A stretch of 64,000 nt of DNA, taken from contig NC_092122.1 of assembly GCF_045679555.1 (NCBI RefSeq), positions 13,567,043-13,631,042 on the forward strand, given 5' to 3'. Shown piece after piece: positions 1 through 10,336 of the stretch. A program made the translations under genes and the position numbers. The notes under the pieces were generated by a model, which saw only the letters and a list, made by a program, of their open reading frames with translations, made no database searches and was not told the origin of the DNA. Every line of letters begins with the position of its first letter. The first letter of the stretch is position 1. This DNA comes from Salvelinus alpinus. Lineage: Eukaryota > Chordata > Actinopteri > Salmoniformes > Salmonidae.

Positions 1-502
1 TAATCTTCAAGCACACTGTCTGCATTCTACAGTGCTATCAGAGTCAGTGTGAACAACACATGCTCAGGGGTCATCCATGCTTTGTCTCTGTGGTCATTGG
101 AGTGCATTAGCTCAGCCTCACCACTGTTGGCATCGCTTGCGAGCCAGTGTTCACGGGCCACAGTGATGAGCAAATATTTTCTTACTTACTAAAGGGGAAA
201 AAAATGCATTGTTGGTCATTTGGTGCTTGTTTTTAAGCACTTCATGGTAAGGTCTGTCTGTACCTGTTGTATTCGGCACATGTAACAAATAAAATCTGAT
301 TTGATTTATTTAATTTGAACAATCTTATTTCTAAGCATCTCCTACTGTCACAATGTATATTTTACTGTAATGACTAGGGCCTGGAGTTTTTCCTGATATT
401 CAACATGAACAACATGTGATTAGGGAAAACTCAGGCCTCTAGTCGTGGAATATGTTCTTCCCTGTGGTTGTCCAACCAGCCTTACATGTTGGTGTTTAAC
501 AG
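1..502 (+). other. ITFG2: ITFG2 intron, 3' part
   Basis: Non-coding sequence upstream of the first visible ITFG2 exon. It ends in the acceptor AG at 501-502. Apart from a retroelement tail at about 240-306 I see nothing in it. Earlier ITFG2 exons lie outside the window. Confidence 0.75.
240..306 (+). repeat. retroelement 3' tail fragment
   Basis: The sequence ends in GTATTCGGCACATGTAACAA followed by AATAAAATCTGATTTGATTT. This is the terminal motif shared by salmonid LINE/SINE families, and a better copy ends near 17700. Only the 3' end is present, which is typical of a 5'-truncated insertion. Confidence 0.6.
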
Positions 503-676
503 GTCAGTACAACTGTAAGGATGGCAAGAACAGCCCCTGTCTGGTGTACGTCAGCTTCAACCACAAGATCTATGTGTACTGGAGGGTGGAGCTGGAGCGC
601 ATGGAGCCCACCCATCTCCTTAGGGTCCTGGAGGAGAGGCCAGAGTTCAAGGCCCAGCTGGAGCAACTGGGAGTGG
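503..676 (+). CDS. ITFG2: ITFG2 penultimate coding exon
   Basis: ITFG2 is a beta-propeller (FG-GAP) protein of the KICSTOR complex with KPTN, KICS2 and SZT2. KICSTOR holds GATOR1 on the lysosome and so restrains mTORC1 when amino acids are low. The exon is bounded by an AG acceptor at 501-502 and a GTGAGT donor at 677. It begins by completing a split Gly codon and encodes about 58 residues. [18 protein letters not shown] and the following ELERMEP, LEERPEF and LEQLGV blocks match the C-terminal part of human ITFG2 as I recall it, with the same spacing. The exon ends in phase 1, and the terminal exon at 3727 continues in frame. Codons are intact. Identification is strong; only this C-terminal part is visible. 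Confidence 0.93.
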
Positions 677-1333
677 GTGAGTTGGAGTTAAACAACAATA
701 TAAACCTAAACGCTACTCTCATTCAAATCATATCTAGAACATTTTTTTGTTAGGTCTAACCTCATCCCCAGGCTCATTACTAGAGAGAGCCGACAGGTGG
801 ACTAAGTAGTTTGAAATACATCTTGCATGTAATTTAATTAGACCACAGCACCAGGTAGAAAGCTCCTGGGTTTCCCTGTCCACCATTTTGTTTAGTTCCC
901 CATTAACTCAGCTAATGCTACCTGACACATAAACAGTGCATCTACTGTTCTGTATTCATGTAATCTAACTGAGAGTAAGGGAAACAGATTAAATGTGTGT
1001 GTCCTCAACTCGTCTACATGTATGTAAAACCTGTCCCCGCCAGCAGACGGTTCTGTTGTTCTGATGCGTGACTGGAGTATTTATAGAGGCAGAGGCTGGA
1101 ATCCACGCATTCACTCCTATGGAGCAGAGGGGACCGCTCTCTCTTCATCTCGCTCTCTCTGCCTCTCTCTCTTCTTCGCTCTCTCTATCCCAGGGGAATT
1201 CTCTCTCAGCAGGCTAGCAACACTGTCAAACACTGCCCAGATTCACAAACACATCACACGCACACACACACACAAACGCAATCATAATGGTGTCTTTTTG
1301 TAGGCACCATGCTGCCATGGTTCATGGGCAAAG

Positions 1334-1650
1334 CCTATGGGTAAATTAATGGAGTTTTTGGATAAACGCGCCGAAAATAAGGTTGGTGGTAAACACAGGC
1401 TTAGGGGATCTTGTTCTATGAGATAATCTTTATCCGCTAACATCATTTTTTGTGAATTCTGAAGCATTTATGTCACCCAAAAATCACAAAGCACATAAAA
1501 GGCTTCATAATTCATAAAGGTCACGTTAACGCCCTGATATTATCTCATCGAACAAAACCTGTAAGATCTCCTAAGCCTGTGTTAACCTCAGACCTTATTT
1601 TCGGCGTTTATCCCAAAACCCCATTCTTTCCCATTCATTTTCCCCATAGA
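1334..1650. mobile_element. hairpin MITE (inverted-repeat element)
   Basis: Two arms are inverted copies of each other. The left arm (about 1335-1430) contains GGATAAACGCGCCGAAAATA and later ACACAGGCTTAGGGGATCTT. The right arm (about 1545-1650) carries the reverse complements in mirrored order. There is no coding capacity, so it should be non-autonomous. Exact ends and target duplication are unclear. Confidence 0.7.
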
Positions 1651-1929
1651 AACGAACCAGAGGTATCTCATTTCAGTTTTTTAGGACGACAAGCTGCCAA
1701 GCTCTATTCAGGCTTATCTTTCTGCTCCGTGGGCACTATCTCCATCTGTCCCTGGTCTGCCCCATTAATGAATGACATAGACTGCACTACATTATACAGT
1801 AGCTAGCTTTCTGTCTGTTTATGTTTGTGTTGCATATGCACGTACTGTGTGACTGTTCGTTTGTACTATACTCTGCTGCTCTGCATGGCCCTGTCTGTCT
1901 GTGCTCTCAGAGTGACAGATGGTCCAGCT

Positions 1930-2062
1930 ACCTGACCCAGTGGAGGCTGCTGAGGGCAGAACGGCTCATAATAATGGCTGGAACGGAGCAAATGGAATGG
2001 TACCAAACACCTGTAACCATGTGTTTGATGAGTTTGATGTATTTGATACCATTCCACTTCTT
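1930..2062. repeat. short dispersed salmonid repeat with inverted arms
   Basis: The sequence GTGGAGGCTGCTGAGGGCAG leads into GGAATGGTACCAAACAC. It is mirrored by GTGTTTGATG and GATACCATTCC around 2020-2055. I recall this as a very common short salmonid repeat of MITE type, and no coding capacity is visible. Boundaries are approximate. Confidence 0.6.
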
Positions 2063-2321
2063 TTTTTCAATGTTTTTATTGTTGTTTTTGATTATATAGT
2101 CTGCAGATAGCCATTTCATGTAGGCCTTATTCATAAAAAAAAAAAGAATGTGCTGACAACAGATTTCCTAACAGCAGCTAAGCCTAGTAGCTTCCTGTTC
2201 CTGCAGCGTGTTAATAATTGAACCCCTGGGCGTGTTGGTGCTCCTTCCTGCGATTTCAGAGAACTGTTACCTAACTCATCATGAGACACATAGTAGTCAT
2301 GGAGACTGAGGGCTGAGGAGG

Positions 2322-2633
2322 GTGTAGGGACAGGGAGAGAGGGGGGTAGGGACAGGGAGAGAGGGGGGTAGGGACAGGGAGAGAGAGAGAGGGGGGTAGG
2401 GACAGAGAGAGGAGGGGGGTAGGGACAGGGAGAGAGGGGGGTAGGGACAGGGAGAGAGGGGGGAGTAGGGACAGAGATAGGGGGTAGGGACAGAGAGAGT
2501 GAGGGGGGGTTGAAACAGAGATAGAGGGGGGGGGGGGGGACAGAGAGAGAGAGGGGGTAGGGACAGAGAGAGAGAGAGGGTAGGGACAGAGAGAGAGGGG
2601 GTAGGGACAGAGAGAGAGAGAGAGGGAGGGGCT
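2322..2633. repeat. GA-rich minisatellite
   Basis: About a dozen imperfect copies of GTAGGGACAGGGAGAGAGGGGG (roughly 22 bp, with shorter variants), plus one G-run at about 2527-2538. The strand is almost pure purine, so it could form triplex or quadruplex structures. It lies in the last ITFG2 intron. Confidence 0.85.
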
Positions 2634-3726
2634 AAACCCAGCTAGCAGTGTGACATCAGCTTATTGCTGATAGATAGCGCTGCCTGTGTGTGTGTAGCTG
2701 TCACCTGTCACCAAGTCTGAGTTCCACACACAATGGTAGACATCTTCACTCACCCATCACAAATAACAACCAAACACATCCCCCTTCTCTGACTCTGTCG
2801 ACAGAACTGAGATATTATATATGAGTCATTGCTTAATAACAAGGAAGAGAGTAAAGTAAATGTATCTACAGTGTGTTTTATGTTTAACTAGAAGCTTCTT
2901 TTCTCTGGCTTCACAATGTGACAATGCAGGATAATTATGGCTGTTGCTGTACAGGTAAAAGCAAGACGCCGTGAGGAGAGAGGCATATTTGTTATACCTA
3001 TGGGGACTTTTATCTCTCTCTGCTTGTGTTTATTTCAGCAGTAAATTAATAATCTGAATGTCTTCTCAGCGGCGTTGCCATGCAGATGGTACAGTTTACT
3101 TTGTACCACCACTCTCAGGTGTTTTACTGTGGCAAACTAAAACGTTTATGTTAAGTGAACCTGTGTACCTGTCTGCAGTATGTCATTACTATGAAAATAT
3201 GGGTTTGAACAAAACTTATAAAGTTGGACCCTCAACAAGAAAGCGAGGACATGTAGCTACTACATATCACCTGTCTGCATCTCTTGATTTAACATCCTGC
3301 CCTAATGCATTTTCGGTAAGGGACCTGCTAAATGAATGGCCCATCCGTAATCCATGGAATCCTGCTTCTGCATGATGATGTCACACTTTTTCTGCATTAC
3401 CTTCCCTAAGCAACCATTGTCATGCATTCTAAACTCCCCAGTTTAAGTGAATGCTGGTAGAATAGCTCCTCAGAGCAGCAGGGAGCTCCTCCACTGGCTC
3501 AGCTGTAATTTATTATTCATCTAAAGCAGTGCTCTCATCTGCATTTCAAAACCCACTCTGACTCAACCCCACTAAAGACAGTTTAATACAGAGCAGTCCC
3601 AGCTCCCTCAGAGGGACTCGAACCTGCAACCTTTCAATCAGAAGGCACCCATGCCGCCAGAGGACAGACAGGTCATATGATCATTGTCTGGTCAAGGGTC
3701 ATAGCCACCATTTGTGTCTCTGACAG

Positions 3727-3806
3727 ACGCCGAGGACAGGGAGGCCGTGAGAGAGCTGGTGGGAGACACACTCTACGGACACACGCTGAAGAAGCAGGCC
3801 GGATGA
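3727..3806 (+). CDS. ITFG2: ITFG2 terminal coding exon
   Basis: The last ITFG2 exon follows acceptor TCTGACAG and adds 26 residues plus the stop TGA at 3804-3806. The G from the upstream exon and the AC here form the Asp codon. The reading DAEDREAVRELVGDTLYG then aligns with the human ITFG2 C-terminus, which has DPDD, RALL and QTLYH at matching places (recalled). Phase, length and position agree, so the short exon is well supported although it is far too small to stand out alone. The 3' UTR is only about 100 bp and includes a 17-base C-run. Confidence 0.9.
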
Positions 3807-3889
3807 CCTTAACACGACCCTCACCTCTCCACTCCTCCAACCCCCCCCCCCCCCCCCTTCTCTTTCTCCTCGTTTCTGTAAATACTCTG

Positions 3890-3895
3890 AATAAA
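3890..3895 (+). promoter_or_regulatory. ITFG2: ITFG2 poly(A) signal
   Basis: A canonical AATAAA 84 bp after the ITFG2 stop codon, so cleavage is expected near 3905-3925. It lies just after the C-rich stretch at 3841-3857. Confidence 0.8.
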
Positions 3896-4072
3896 GGCTG
3901 AAGCACACACTGACTGTTAGTTGTCTCATGTTTTTGGTAGAATCTTATTATGAAATGTGTCCGGTTTGCCTAGCTGTCTCACTGTCAGATCTCCCCTCTG
4001 GCATAGTTATTGGTATTCCATGCACCAGACTGGTTTAGAAATAGGGTCTAGAAGACACATTGAAGTGATATA

Positions 4073-5644
4073 CAGTGGGGAGAACAAGTATTTGATACAC
4101 TGCCGATTTTGCAGGTTTTACTACTTACAAAGCATGTAGAGGTCTGTAATTGTTATCATAGGTACACTTCAACTGTGAGAGACGGAATCTAAAACAAAAA
4201 TCCAGAAAATCACATTGTATGATTTTTAAGTAATTAATTTGCATTTTATTGCATGACATAAGTATTTGATACATCAGAAAAGCAGAACTTCATATTTGGT
4301 ACAGAAACCTTGGTTTGCAATTACAGAGATCATACGTTTCCTGTAGTTCTTGACCAGGTTTGCACACACTGCAGCAGGGTTTTTTGGCCCACTCCTCCAT
4401 ACAGACCTTCTCCAGATCCTTTAGGTTTCGGGGCTGTCGCTGGGCAATATGGACTATCAGCTCACTCCAAAGATTTTCTATTGGGTTCAGGTCTGGAGAC
4501 TGGCTAGGCCACTCCAGGACCTTGAGATGCTTCTTACGGAGCCACTCCTTAGTTGCCCTGGCTGTATGTTTCGGGTCGTTGTCATGCTGGAAGACCCAGT
4601 CACGACCCATCTTCAATCCTCTTACTGAGGGAAGGAGGTTGTTGGCCAAGATCTTGCGATACATGGCCCCATCCATCCTCCCCTCAATACGGTGCAGTCG
4701 TCCTGTCCCCTTTGCAGAAAAGCATCCCCAGAGAATGCTGTTTCTACCTCCATGCTTCACGGTTGGGATGGTGTTCTTGGGGTTGTACTCATCCTTCTTC
4801 TTCCTCCAAACAGGGCGAGTGGAGTTTAGACCAAAAAGCTCTATTTTTGTCTCATCAGACCACATGACCTTCTCCCATTCCTCCTCTGGATCATCCAGAT
4901 GGTCATTGGCAAACTTCAGACGGGCCTGGACATGCGCTGGCTTGAGCAGGGGGACCTTGCATGCGCTGCAGGATTTTAATCCATGACGGCGTAGTGTGTT
5001 ACTAATGGTTTTCTTTGAGACTGTGGTCCCAGCTCTCTTCAGGTCATTGACCAGGTCCTGCCGTGTAGTTCTGGGCTGATCCCTCACCTTCCTCATGATC
5101 ATTGATGCCCCACGAGGTGAGATCTTGCATGGAGCCCCAGACCGAGGGTGATTGACTGTCATCTTCAACTTCTTCCATTTTCTAATAATTGCGCCAACAG
5201 TTGTTGCCTTCTCACCAAGCTGCTTGCCTATTGTCCTGTAGCCCATCCCAGCCTTGTGCAGGTCTACAATTTTATCCCTGATGTCCTTACACAGCTCTCT
5301 GGTCTTGGCCATTGTGGAGAGGTTGGAGACTGTTTGATTGAGTGTGTGGACAGGTGTCTTTTATACAGGTAACGAGTTCAAACAGGTGCAGTTAATACAG
5401 GTAATGAGTGGAGAACAGGAGGGCTTCTTAAAGAAAAACTAACAGGTCTGTGAGAGCCGGAATTCTTACTGGTTGGTAGGTGATCAAATACTTATGTCAT
5501 TCAATAAAATGCAAATGAATTACTTAAAAATCATACAATGTGATTTTCTGGATTTTTGTGATACAAATTACAGACCTCTACATGCTTTGTAAGTAGGAAA
5601 ACCTGCAAAATCAGCAGTGTATCAAATACTTGTTCTCCCCACTG
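4073..5644 (-). mobile_element. Tc1-like transposon, near full length
   Basis: A 1572-bp element flanked by TA (4071-4072 and 5645-5646). Terminal inverted repeats begin CAGTGGGGAGAACAAGTATT and stay recognisable for about 200 bp. The right repeat lacks about 44 bp present on the left, just inside TCTGTAATT. A single transposase gene on the minus strand fills most of the interior. The repeats match closely, which suggests a fairly recent insertion for this window. Confidence 0.95.
4290..5312 (-). CDS. Tc1-like transposase (DD34E), C-terminus frameshifted
   Basis: A cut-and-paste transposase that would bind the element's inverted repeats and integrate at TA. The 340-residue frame starts at [10 protein letters not shown]. 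An N-terminal paired-like helix-turn-helix region (about 1-110) contains [11 protein letters not shown]. The catalytic domain shows Asp in [12 protein letters not shown], Asp in [11 protein letters not shown], and Glu in [11 protein letters not shown] with 34 residues between the last two, so the DD34E triad is complete. After EEWAKKP the frame leaves the family pattern: the expected ending is encoded in the next frame across an A-run followed by CCC near 4380. One extra base appears to have frameshifted the last ~37 residues. The catalytic core is intact, and activity of this copy is uncertain. Confidence 0.9.
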   Translation of the reverse strand: MAKTRELCKDIRDKIVDLHKAGMGYRTIGKQLGEKATTVGAIIRKWKKLKMTVNHPRSGAPCKISPRGASMIMRKVRDQPRTTRQDLVNDLKRAGTTVSKKTISNTLRRHGLKSCSACKVPLLKPAHVQARLKFANDHLDDPEEEWEKVMWSDETKIELFGLNSTRPVWRKKKDEYNPKNTIPTVKHGGRNSILWGCFSAKGTGRLHRIEGRMDGAMYRKILANNLLPSVRGLKMGRDWVFQHDNDPKHTARATKEWLRKKHLKVLEWPSQSPDLNPIENLWSELIVHIAQRQPRNLKDLEKVCMEEWAKKPCCSVCKPGQELQETYDLCNCKPRFLYQI

Positions 5645-5646
5645 TA

Positions 5647-6185
5647 TGCTCTCAATGTGAATAACCTGTATAGGTTCAACCACCAATATTTATTCCTGTT
5701 TTTTGATCTGGTAAGTTATACCAAATGTCAGCCATTTTAGTCCCTTTCTTTCTGTCTTTTTGTTCTGTGATCTTTGATCCTCAAAGATCTGTAGTGGTAC
5801 TGATGTTGCATAATACCAACAGCGTTATGTAACTTGACCATCAACGTAGCAGCAAGACTACTCTTGTTTGTCAGTTTTGTATTGCAGAGGACTTCTAAGT
5901 CGAGGCAACAAGTGTAAACAATACTGACTGCTGGATTGGTCTATAGGGGAATCTTCCTTTCTCCCAAAGGGAAGATCCTATATCAGCCTCTAGTCTGTCT
6001 ACTCTGGTTCTCATGTATTTTAAATGAAGAGGGACGTGTGGAGGACTCAGTGGCTGCCTCATGTGTGTGTCTAGACTCTGGGCTCAGGTGTCTCTTGTGT
6101 ATCCTACTCTGGAGCTCTCCTCTCCTTTATGGGCCAAGGCCCTGCAGTGCAGTATGTACCAAAGCTGGGACACTTTGTTTTTCAT
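5647..6185. other. intergenic, no feature seen
   Basis: Ordinary AT/GC-mixed sequence between two transposons. I see no splice-bounded coding segment or repeat structure in it. Confidence 0.5.
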
Positions 6186-6790
6186 CTGTTTAGTTTCACT
6201 TCTCCAGGTTAGAAGTTGCATACAGGTAGCTGCCAAAATAATGGAAACAAAGATAAATTGAAAGCAGGTGCTTTCACACAGGTGTGGTTCCTGAGTTAAT
6301 TAAACGTTTAACATTCCATCAAGCTTAGGGTCATGTAAAAAAAAATTGGGCTGGCCATTATTTTGCCTACCATGGCTATGACCCCATAGGATGGCAATGC
6401 CCCCATCCACAGCATTTCCACCACCATTAACAAAACACCAAAGGATGGAATTTCTTGTGGAGGAGGGGTGTCACATCCCTCCAATAGAGTTCCAGAAACT
6501 TGTAGAATCTATGCAAAGGTGCATCGATGCTGTTCTGGCTTGTGGTGGCCCAACATCCTATTAAGACACTTTATGTTGGTGTTTCCTTTATTTTGGCAGT
6601 TACCTGTACTTTCATTTAGGTATTTAATGAACCGGTGATGGGAACAGTAGAATGATGTGTGTTCTATGTCCTCCTTCCTCTCTGTTAATCATTATATTCA
6701 TGGGTCTGCCAGGCTGTTCAACAAGTTATGTGATTATGTTTTTAGGTTGATCGTTGCGCCCATTACTGTGGCATGAGAAGAAAAACACTG
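6186..6790 (+). repeat. local duplication, copy A (split by a MITE)
   Basis: Outside the inserted MITE, this stretch matches 9140-9375 over about 220 bp. Shared landmarks are CAGGTTAGAAGTT, GGTGATGGGAACAGTAGAAT (GGCGATGGGAAGAGTAGAAT in copy B), TTCCTCTCTGTTAATCATT and CCCATTACTGTGGCATGAGA. By eye about 85% of positions agree. It may be a local duplication or two copies of an unknown repeat. Confidence 0.75.
6223..6606. mobile_element. Tc1-type MITE
   Basis: A 384-bp element between TA dinucleotides (6221-6222 and 6607-6608). Its inverted ends are CAGGTAGCTGCCAAAATAAT on the left and, as reverse complement of the right end, CAGGTAACTGCCAAAATAAA. There is no open coding frame, so it is non-autonomous. 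Confidence 0.85.
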
Positions 6791-7118
6791 ATATATGCCC
6801 TTATATGTAGCCGGCCCATTGGTCAGGAGCATTCCTATCAGCTTTGTCGAGACTTGTTCCTGTTTTGCCCGTTAATGGTCAAACGGTTGGCACATCAGTG
6901 TGTCACGCTGGTTCCCAGGACCTGTGTCTCTGTGCGTCAACACTGAAGGGACAGAAAAACACTGCATTCTATAACTGGGTTCCACTTTGGTCTCGACTTC
7001 TGACTCCGTCTGCCGACTAAGGCCTCTGACTGCAGTCCCAGTACTTGCTTCCTTATTATTCAGTATATAAAATCTTCTAATGTTATGTTCTTAAGTGTTT
7101 TTCTCTCTACTTTATATA

Positions 7119-8784
7119 CAGTTGAAGTCGGAAGTTTACATACACTTAGGTTGGAGTCATTAAAACTCGTTTTTCAACCACCCCACACATTTCTTGTTAA
7201 ACAAACTATAGTTTTGGCAAGTCGGTTAGAACATCTACTTTGTAGATGTTTACAAGTAATTTTTCCAACAATTGTTTAAAGACAAATTATTTCACTTATA
7301 ATTCACTGTATCACAATTCCAGTGGGTCAGAAGTTTACATACACTAAGTTGACTGTGCCTTTAAACAGCTTGGAAAATTCCAGAAAATTATGTCATGGCT
7401 TTAGAAGCTTCTTGATAGGCTAATTGACATAATTTGAGTCAATTGGAGGTGTACCTGTGGATGTATTTCAAGGCCTACCTTCAAACTCAGTGCCTCTTTG
7501 CTTGACATCATGGGAAAATCAAAAGAAATCAGCCAAGATTTCAGCGAAAAAATTGTAGACCTCCACATGTCTGATTCATCCTTGGGAGTAATTTCCAAAC
7601 GCCTGAAGGTACCATGTTCATCTGTACAAACAATAGTACACAAGTATAAACACTATGGTACCACGCAGCCATCATACAGCTCAGGATGGAGATGCGTTCT
7701 GGCTCCTAGAGATAAACGTACTTTGGTGCGAAAAGTGCAAATCAATCCCAGAACAACAGCAAAGGACCTTGTGAATATGCTGGAGGAAACAGGTACAAAA
7801 GTATCTATATCCATAGTAAAATGAGTCCTATATCGACAAAACCTGAAAGGCTGCTCAGCAAGGAAGAAGCCACTATTCCAAAACTGCCATAAAAAAGCCA
7901 GACTACGGTTTGCACATGGGGACAAAGATCGTACATTTTGGAGAAATTCCCTCTGGTCTAATGAAACAAAAATAGAACTGTTTGGCCATACTGACCACCG
8001 TTATGTTTGGAGGAAAGGGGGGGGGCTTGCAAGCCGAAGAACACCATCCCAACCGTAAAGCACGGGTGTGGCAGATCATGTTGTGGGGGTGCTTTGCTGC
8101 AGGAGGGACTGGTGCACTTCACAAAATAGATGGCATCATGAGGTAGGAAAATTATGTGGATATATTGAAGCAACATCTCAAGACATCAGTCAGGAAGTTA
8201 AAGCTTGGCGGCAAATGGGTCTTCCAACTGTACAATGACCCTAAGCATACTTCCAAAGTTGTGGCAAAATGGCTTCAGGACAACAAATTGAAGGTATTGG
8301 AGTGGCCAACACAAAGCCCTGACCTCAATCCTATAGACAATTTGTGGGCAGAACTGAAAAGCATGTGCGAGCAAGGAGGCCTACAAACCTGACTCAGTTA
8401 CACCAGCTCTGTCAGGAGGAATGGGCCAAAATTCACCCAATTTATTGTGGGAAGCTTGTGGAAGGCTACCCAAAACGTTTGACCCAAGTTAAACAATTTA
8501 TAGGCAATGCTACCAAATACTAATTGAGTGCATGTAAACTTCTGACCCACTGGGAATGTGATGAAAGAAATAAAAGCTGAAATAAATCCTTCTCTCTACT
8601 ATTATTCTGACATTTCACATTCTTAAAATAAAGTGGTGATCCTAACTGACCTAAAACAGGGAATTTGTACTTGGATTAAATGTCAGGAATTGTGAAAAAC
8701 TGAATTGAAATGTATTTAACGTATGTAAAATGTATTTAGCGTATTTAAATGTATTTAGTGTATGTAAACTTCCGACTTCAATTG
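7119..8784 (+). mobile_element. Tss / Sleeping Beauty-type Tc1 transposon
   Basis: A 1666-bp element between TA dinucleotides. The left end CAGTTGAAGTCGGAAGTTTA is that of the salmonid Tss family from which Sleeping Beauty was derived. Both inverted repeats keep the internal direct-repeat copy: GTGGGTCAGAAGTTTACAT near 7323 and its mirror near 8530. The right tip reads CAATTG-type rather than CAACTG-type, one substitution from canonical. The transposase gene inside is dead. Confidence 0.95.
7510..8523 (+). pseudogene. Tss-type Tc1 transposase, inactivated
   Basis: Starts at [19 protein letters not shown] and covers the whole family length to the usual ending at ATKY-stop (8521-8523). The paired-like DNA-binding region and the [17 protein letters not shown] segment are recognisable. 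The frame is broken by a stop at about 7822, a G-run near 8018-8024 with a frameshift, a stop after the GIMR segment near 8143, and a stop at about 8390. All three catalytic acidic residues are also changed: WSNETKIEL (Asp to Asn, 7960-7962), QLYNDPKHT (Asp to Tyr, 8231-8233) and LNPIDNLW (Glu to Asp, 8336-8338). It cannot encode active transposase. Confidence 0.93.
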
Positions 8785-8786
8785 TA

Positions 8787-9139
8787 GATGTGTGTCAAGC
8801 CCCAGCAAATAGAGTAATGTCAAGACCAGCAATCGGTGCCGTATTTATTAAATTATTTCCCACATAGGACACCCCTGGCCTGGTATAATAAATGCAACAT
8901 GGAGGAGTAGTATGGATCCTGTGTGAATTTGACCTTTGCCCTAATATTTCCCCAATGCAGTCAGGCTGGATGTTACACTATCTAATACAGAAGCAGCAGA
9001 TGGATGACCATGGGAACTGACCACCCATGGGTAATCTCCCCGCCAGCAGTGTGTGTGTGTATATTTAAGCAATTGGAGCTATTCTTGCCTCCACCCTCCT
9101 GTAGTTTTTACAGTTCTATTGATAGTCAGTGTTGACATA
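8787..9139. other. intergenic, no feature seen
   Basis: No coding or repeat structure recognised between the Tss element and duplication copy B. Confidence 0.45.
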
Positions 9140-9380
9140 TGTTTAGTTTCAGTAAACAGATGTCAACAGGTTAGAAGTTACACCTCGTCACGTCCGTTCA
9201 TTAAGGAATTGAATGAATCGGCGATGGGAAGAGTAGAATGATGTCTGTGTTCCATGTCCTCTTTCCTCTCTGTTAATCATTGTATTAATGGGTTTTGCTA
9301 ATCTGTTCAACAAGTTTTGTGATTATGTTTTTAAGTTGAATTGTTGCTCCCATTACTGTGGCATGAGAAAAACAACACTT
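9140..9380 (+). repeat. local duplication, copy B (no MITE)
   Basis: Partner of the copy at 6186-6790. It runs from TGTTTAGTTTCAG through CAGGTTAGAAGTT to CCCATTACTGTGGCATGAGA without the 384-bp MITE. Around the insertion point it has about 12 extra bases relative to copy A, so the junction is not a perfectly clean empty site. Confidence 0.75.
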
Positions 9381-10004
9381 TTTTGACTATGTGTAATGGA
9401 TGGAGGACTTTTTTTCTCAGATGGAGAAGGTTATCATTTAATGTGCTTCCACAGAGCATGGCTACCGGGTTAGTGTAATCATAGGAAGGTTGAACAACTG
9501 TTCTGATGAAGCAGAATGGTGAGGCTATGATCAGGGCCCGGGGTCTATGACAACTGACAACATCACGTGTCTAAACACACTCTATAATGGATGCATTTGG
9601 ATCATTTTAAATGAAGGATAATTTTTTTGTCTGCTGTTATTAAAGTTGCTTTGCAGCATGTCATTTGATTTACACTACATAATATCATTTTGGGCAAATT
9701 ATCAACAGCTATAATTACCTTAGAAGGAAGGGGTACATTTAATATCATTACAAATTATAATAATCCAGTTATAATTGAAGTTAAAGCTGAAGGGGAAAAA
9801 ATCTGATATGGAGTTGAAGAGCTTTATCCAACATAAAAGGGTTTGGAAAACTTTCCCTTTGAGTCTATCTAAGCTCAAAGAGATGGCTAATAATAAGTAC
9901 TGTAGGAAATAGCATCTTCTCTGTGAGTGAAAAGAAAATTGTCCTACTCTGAAAACTGCCAGCCGCCCCTCGTACAAACTGCCTTTACGGATAAACCACA
10001 TGAA

Positions 10005-10170
10005 CTTCACGTGATCTTATGTGAAGTTAATGTGATAATATGTAGAGCAACATGTCATAACATCAAACTACACAAACGTGATCACGTGAAATGTTCCAAA
10101 AACACATGATTTCACATGTGAAATCGTGGGATTTTTCACATGTCAGATCATGTGTTTTTTCTGTAAGGGA
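10005..10170. repeat. inverted-repeat element rich in CACATG/CACGTG
   Basis: AAAAACACATGAT (about 10096) is mirrored by ATCATGTGTTTTT (about 10147), with TTTCACATGTGAAAT and further CACGTG copies between and upstream. It looks like a short hairpin repeat of MITE type rather than a regulatory cluster. Ends are not resolved. Confidence 0.5.
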
Positions 10171-10336
10171 GTATCCCCCTCAAATCCTTCACCTTTGCCA
10201 TCAGGTCACTCGGTTGTCATGGCAGTCTCCTCAGACGGCTAATAATAATGCGTGTCAGATAGCACTTGTGTGACACTAAAGAAGCTCCTTCCCTCCCCTC
10301 CTTCCCCTGATCACTAGGACTGAGACTGATTCATGT

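Larger units (their letters stand above)
677..3726 (+). other. ITFG2: ITFG2 last intron
   Basis: A 3.05-kb phase-1 intron with GTGAGT at the donor and TCTGACAG at the acceptor. It holds a hairpin MITE (1334-1650), a short dispersed repeat (1930-2062) and a GA-rich minisatellite (2322-2633). In the rest, including 2634-3726, I find no conserved coding signal. Confidence 0.8.

Noticed and set aside
3600-3665. tRNA-like sequence (GGGACTCGAACCTGCAACC on the + strand)
   Set aside because: On the reverse strand a B-box-like motif is present, but the T-stem and anticodon stem do not pair well and there is no 5' half.
4360-4986. 208-residue plus-strand frame in the Tc1 element
   Set aside because: Antisense of the transposase gene.
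10005-10170. Cluster of E-box/CACGTG sites as an enhancer
   Set aside because: The motifs are part of an inverted-repeat element, which explains their spacing better.
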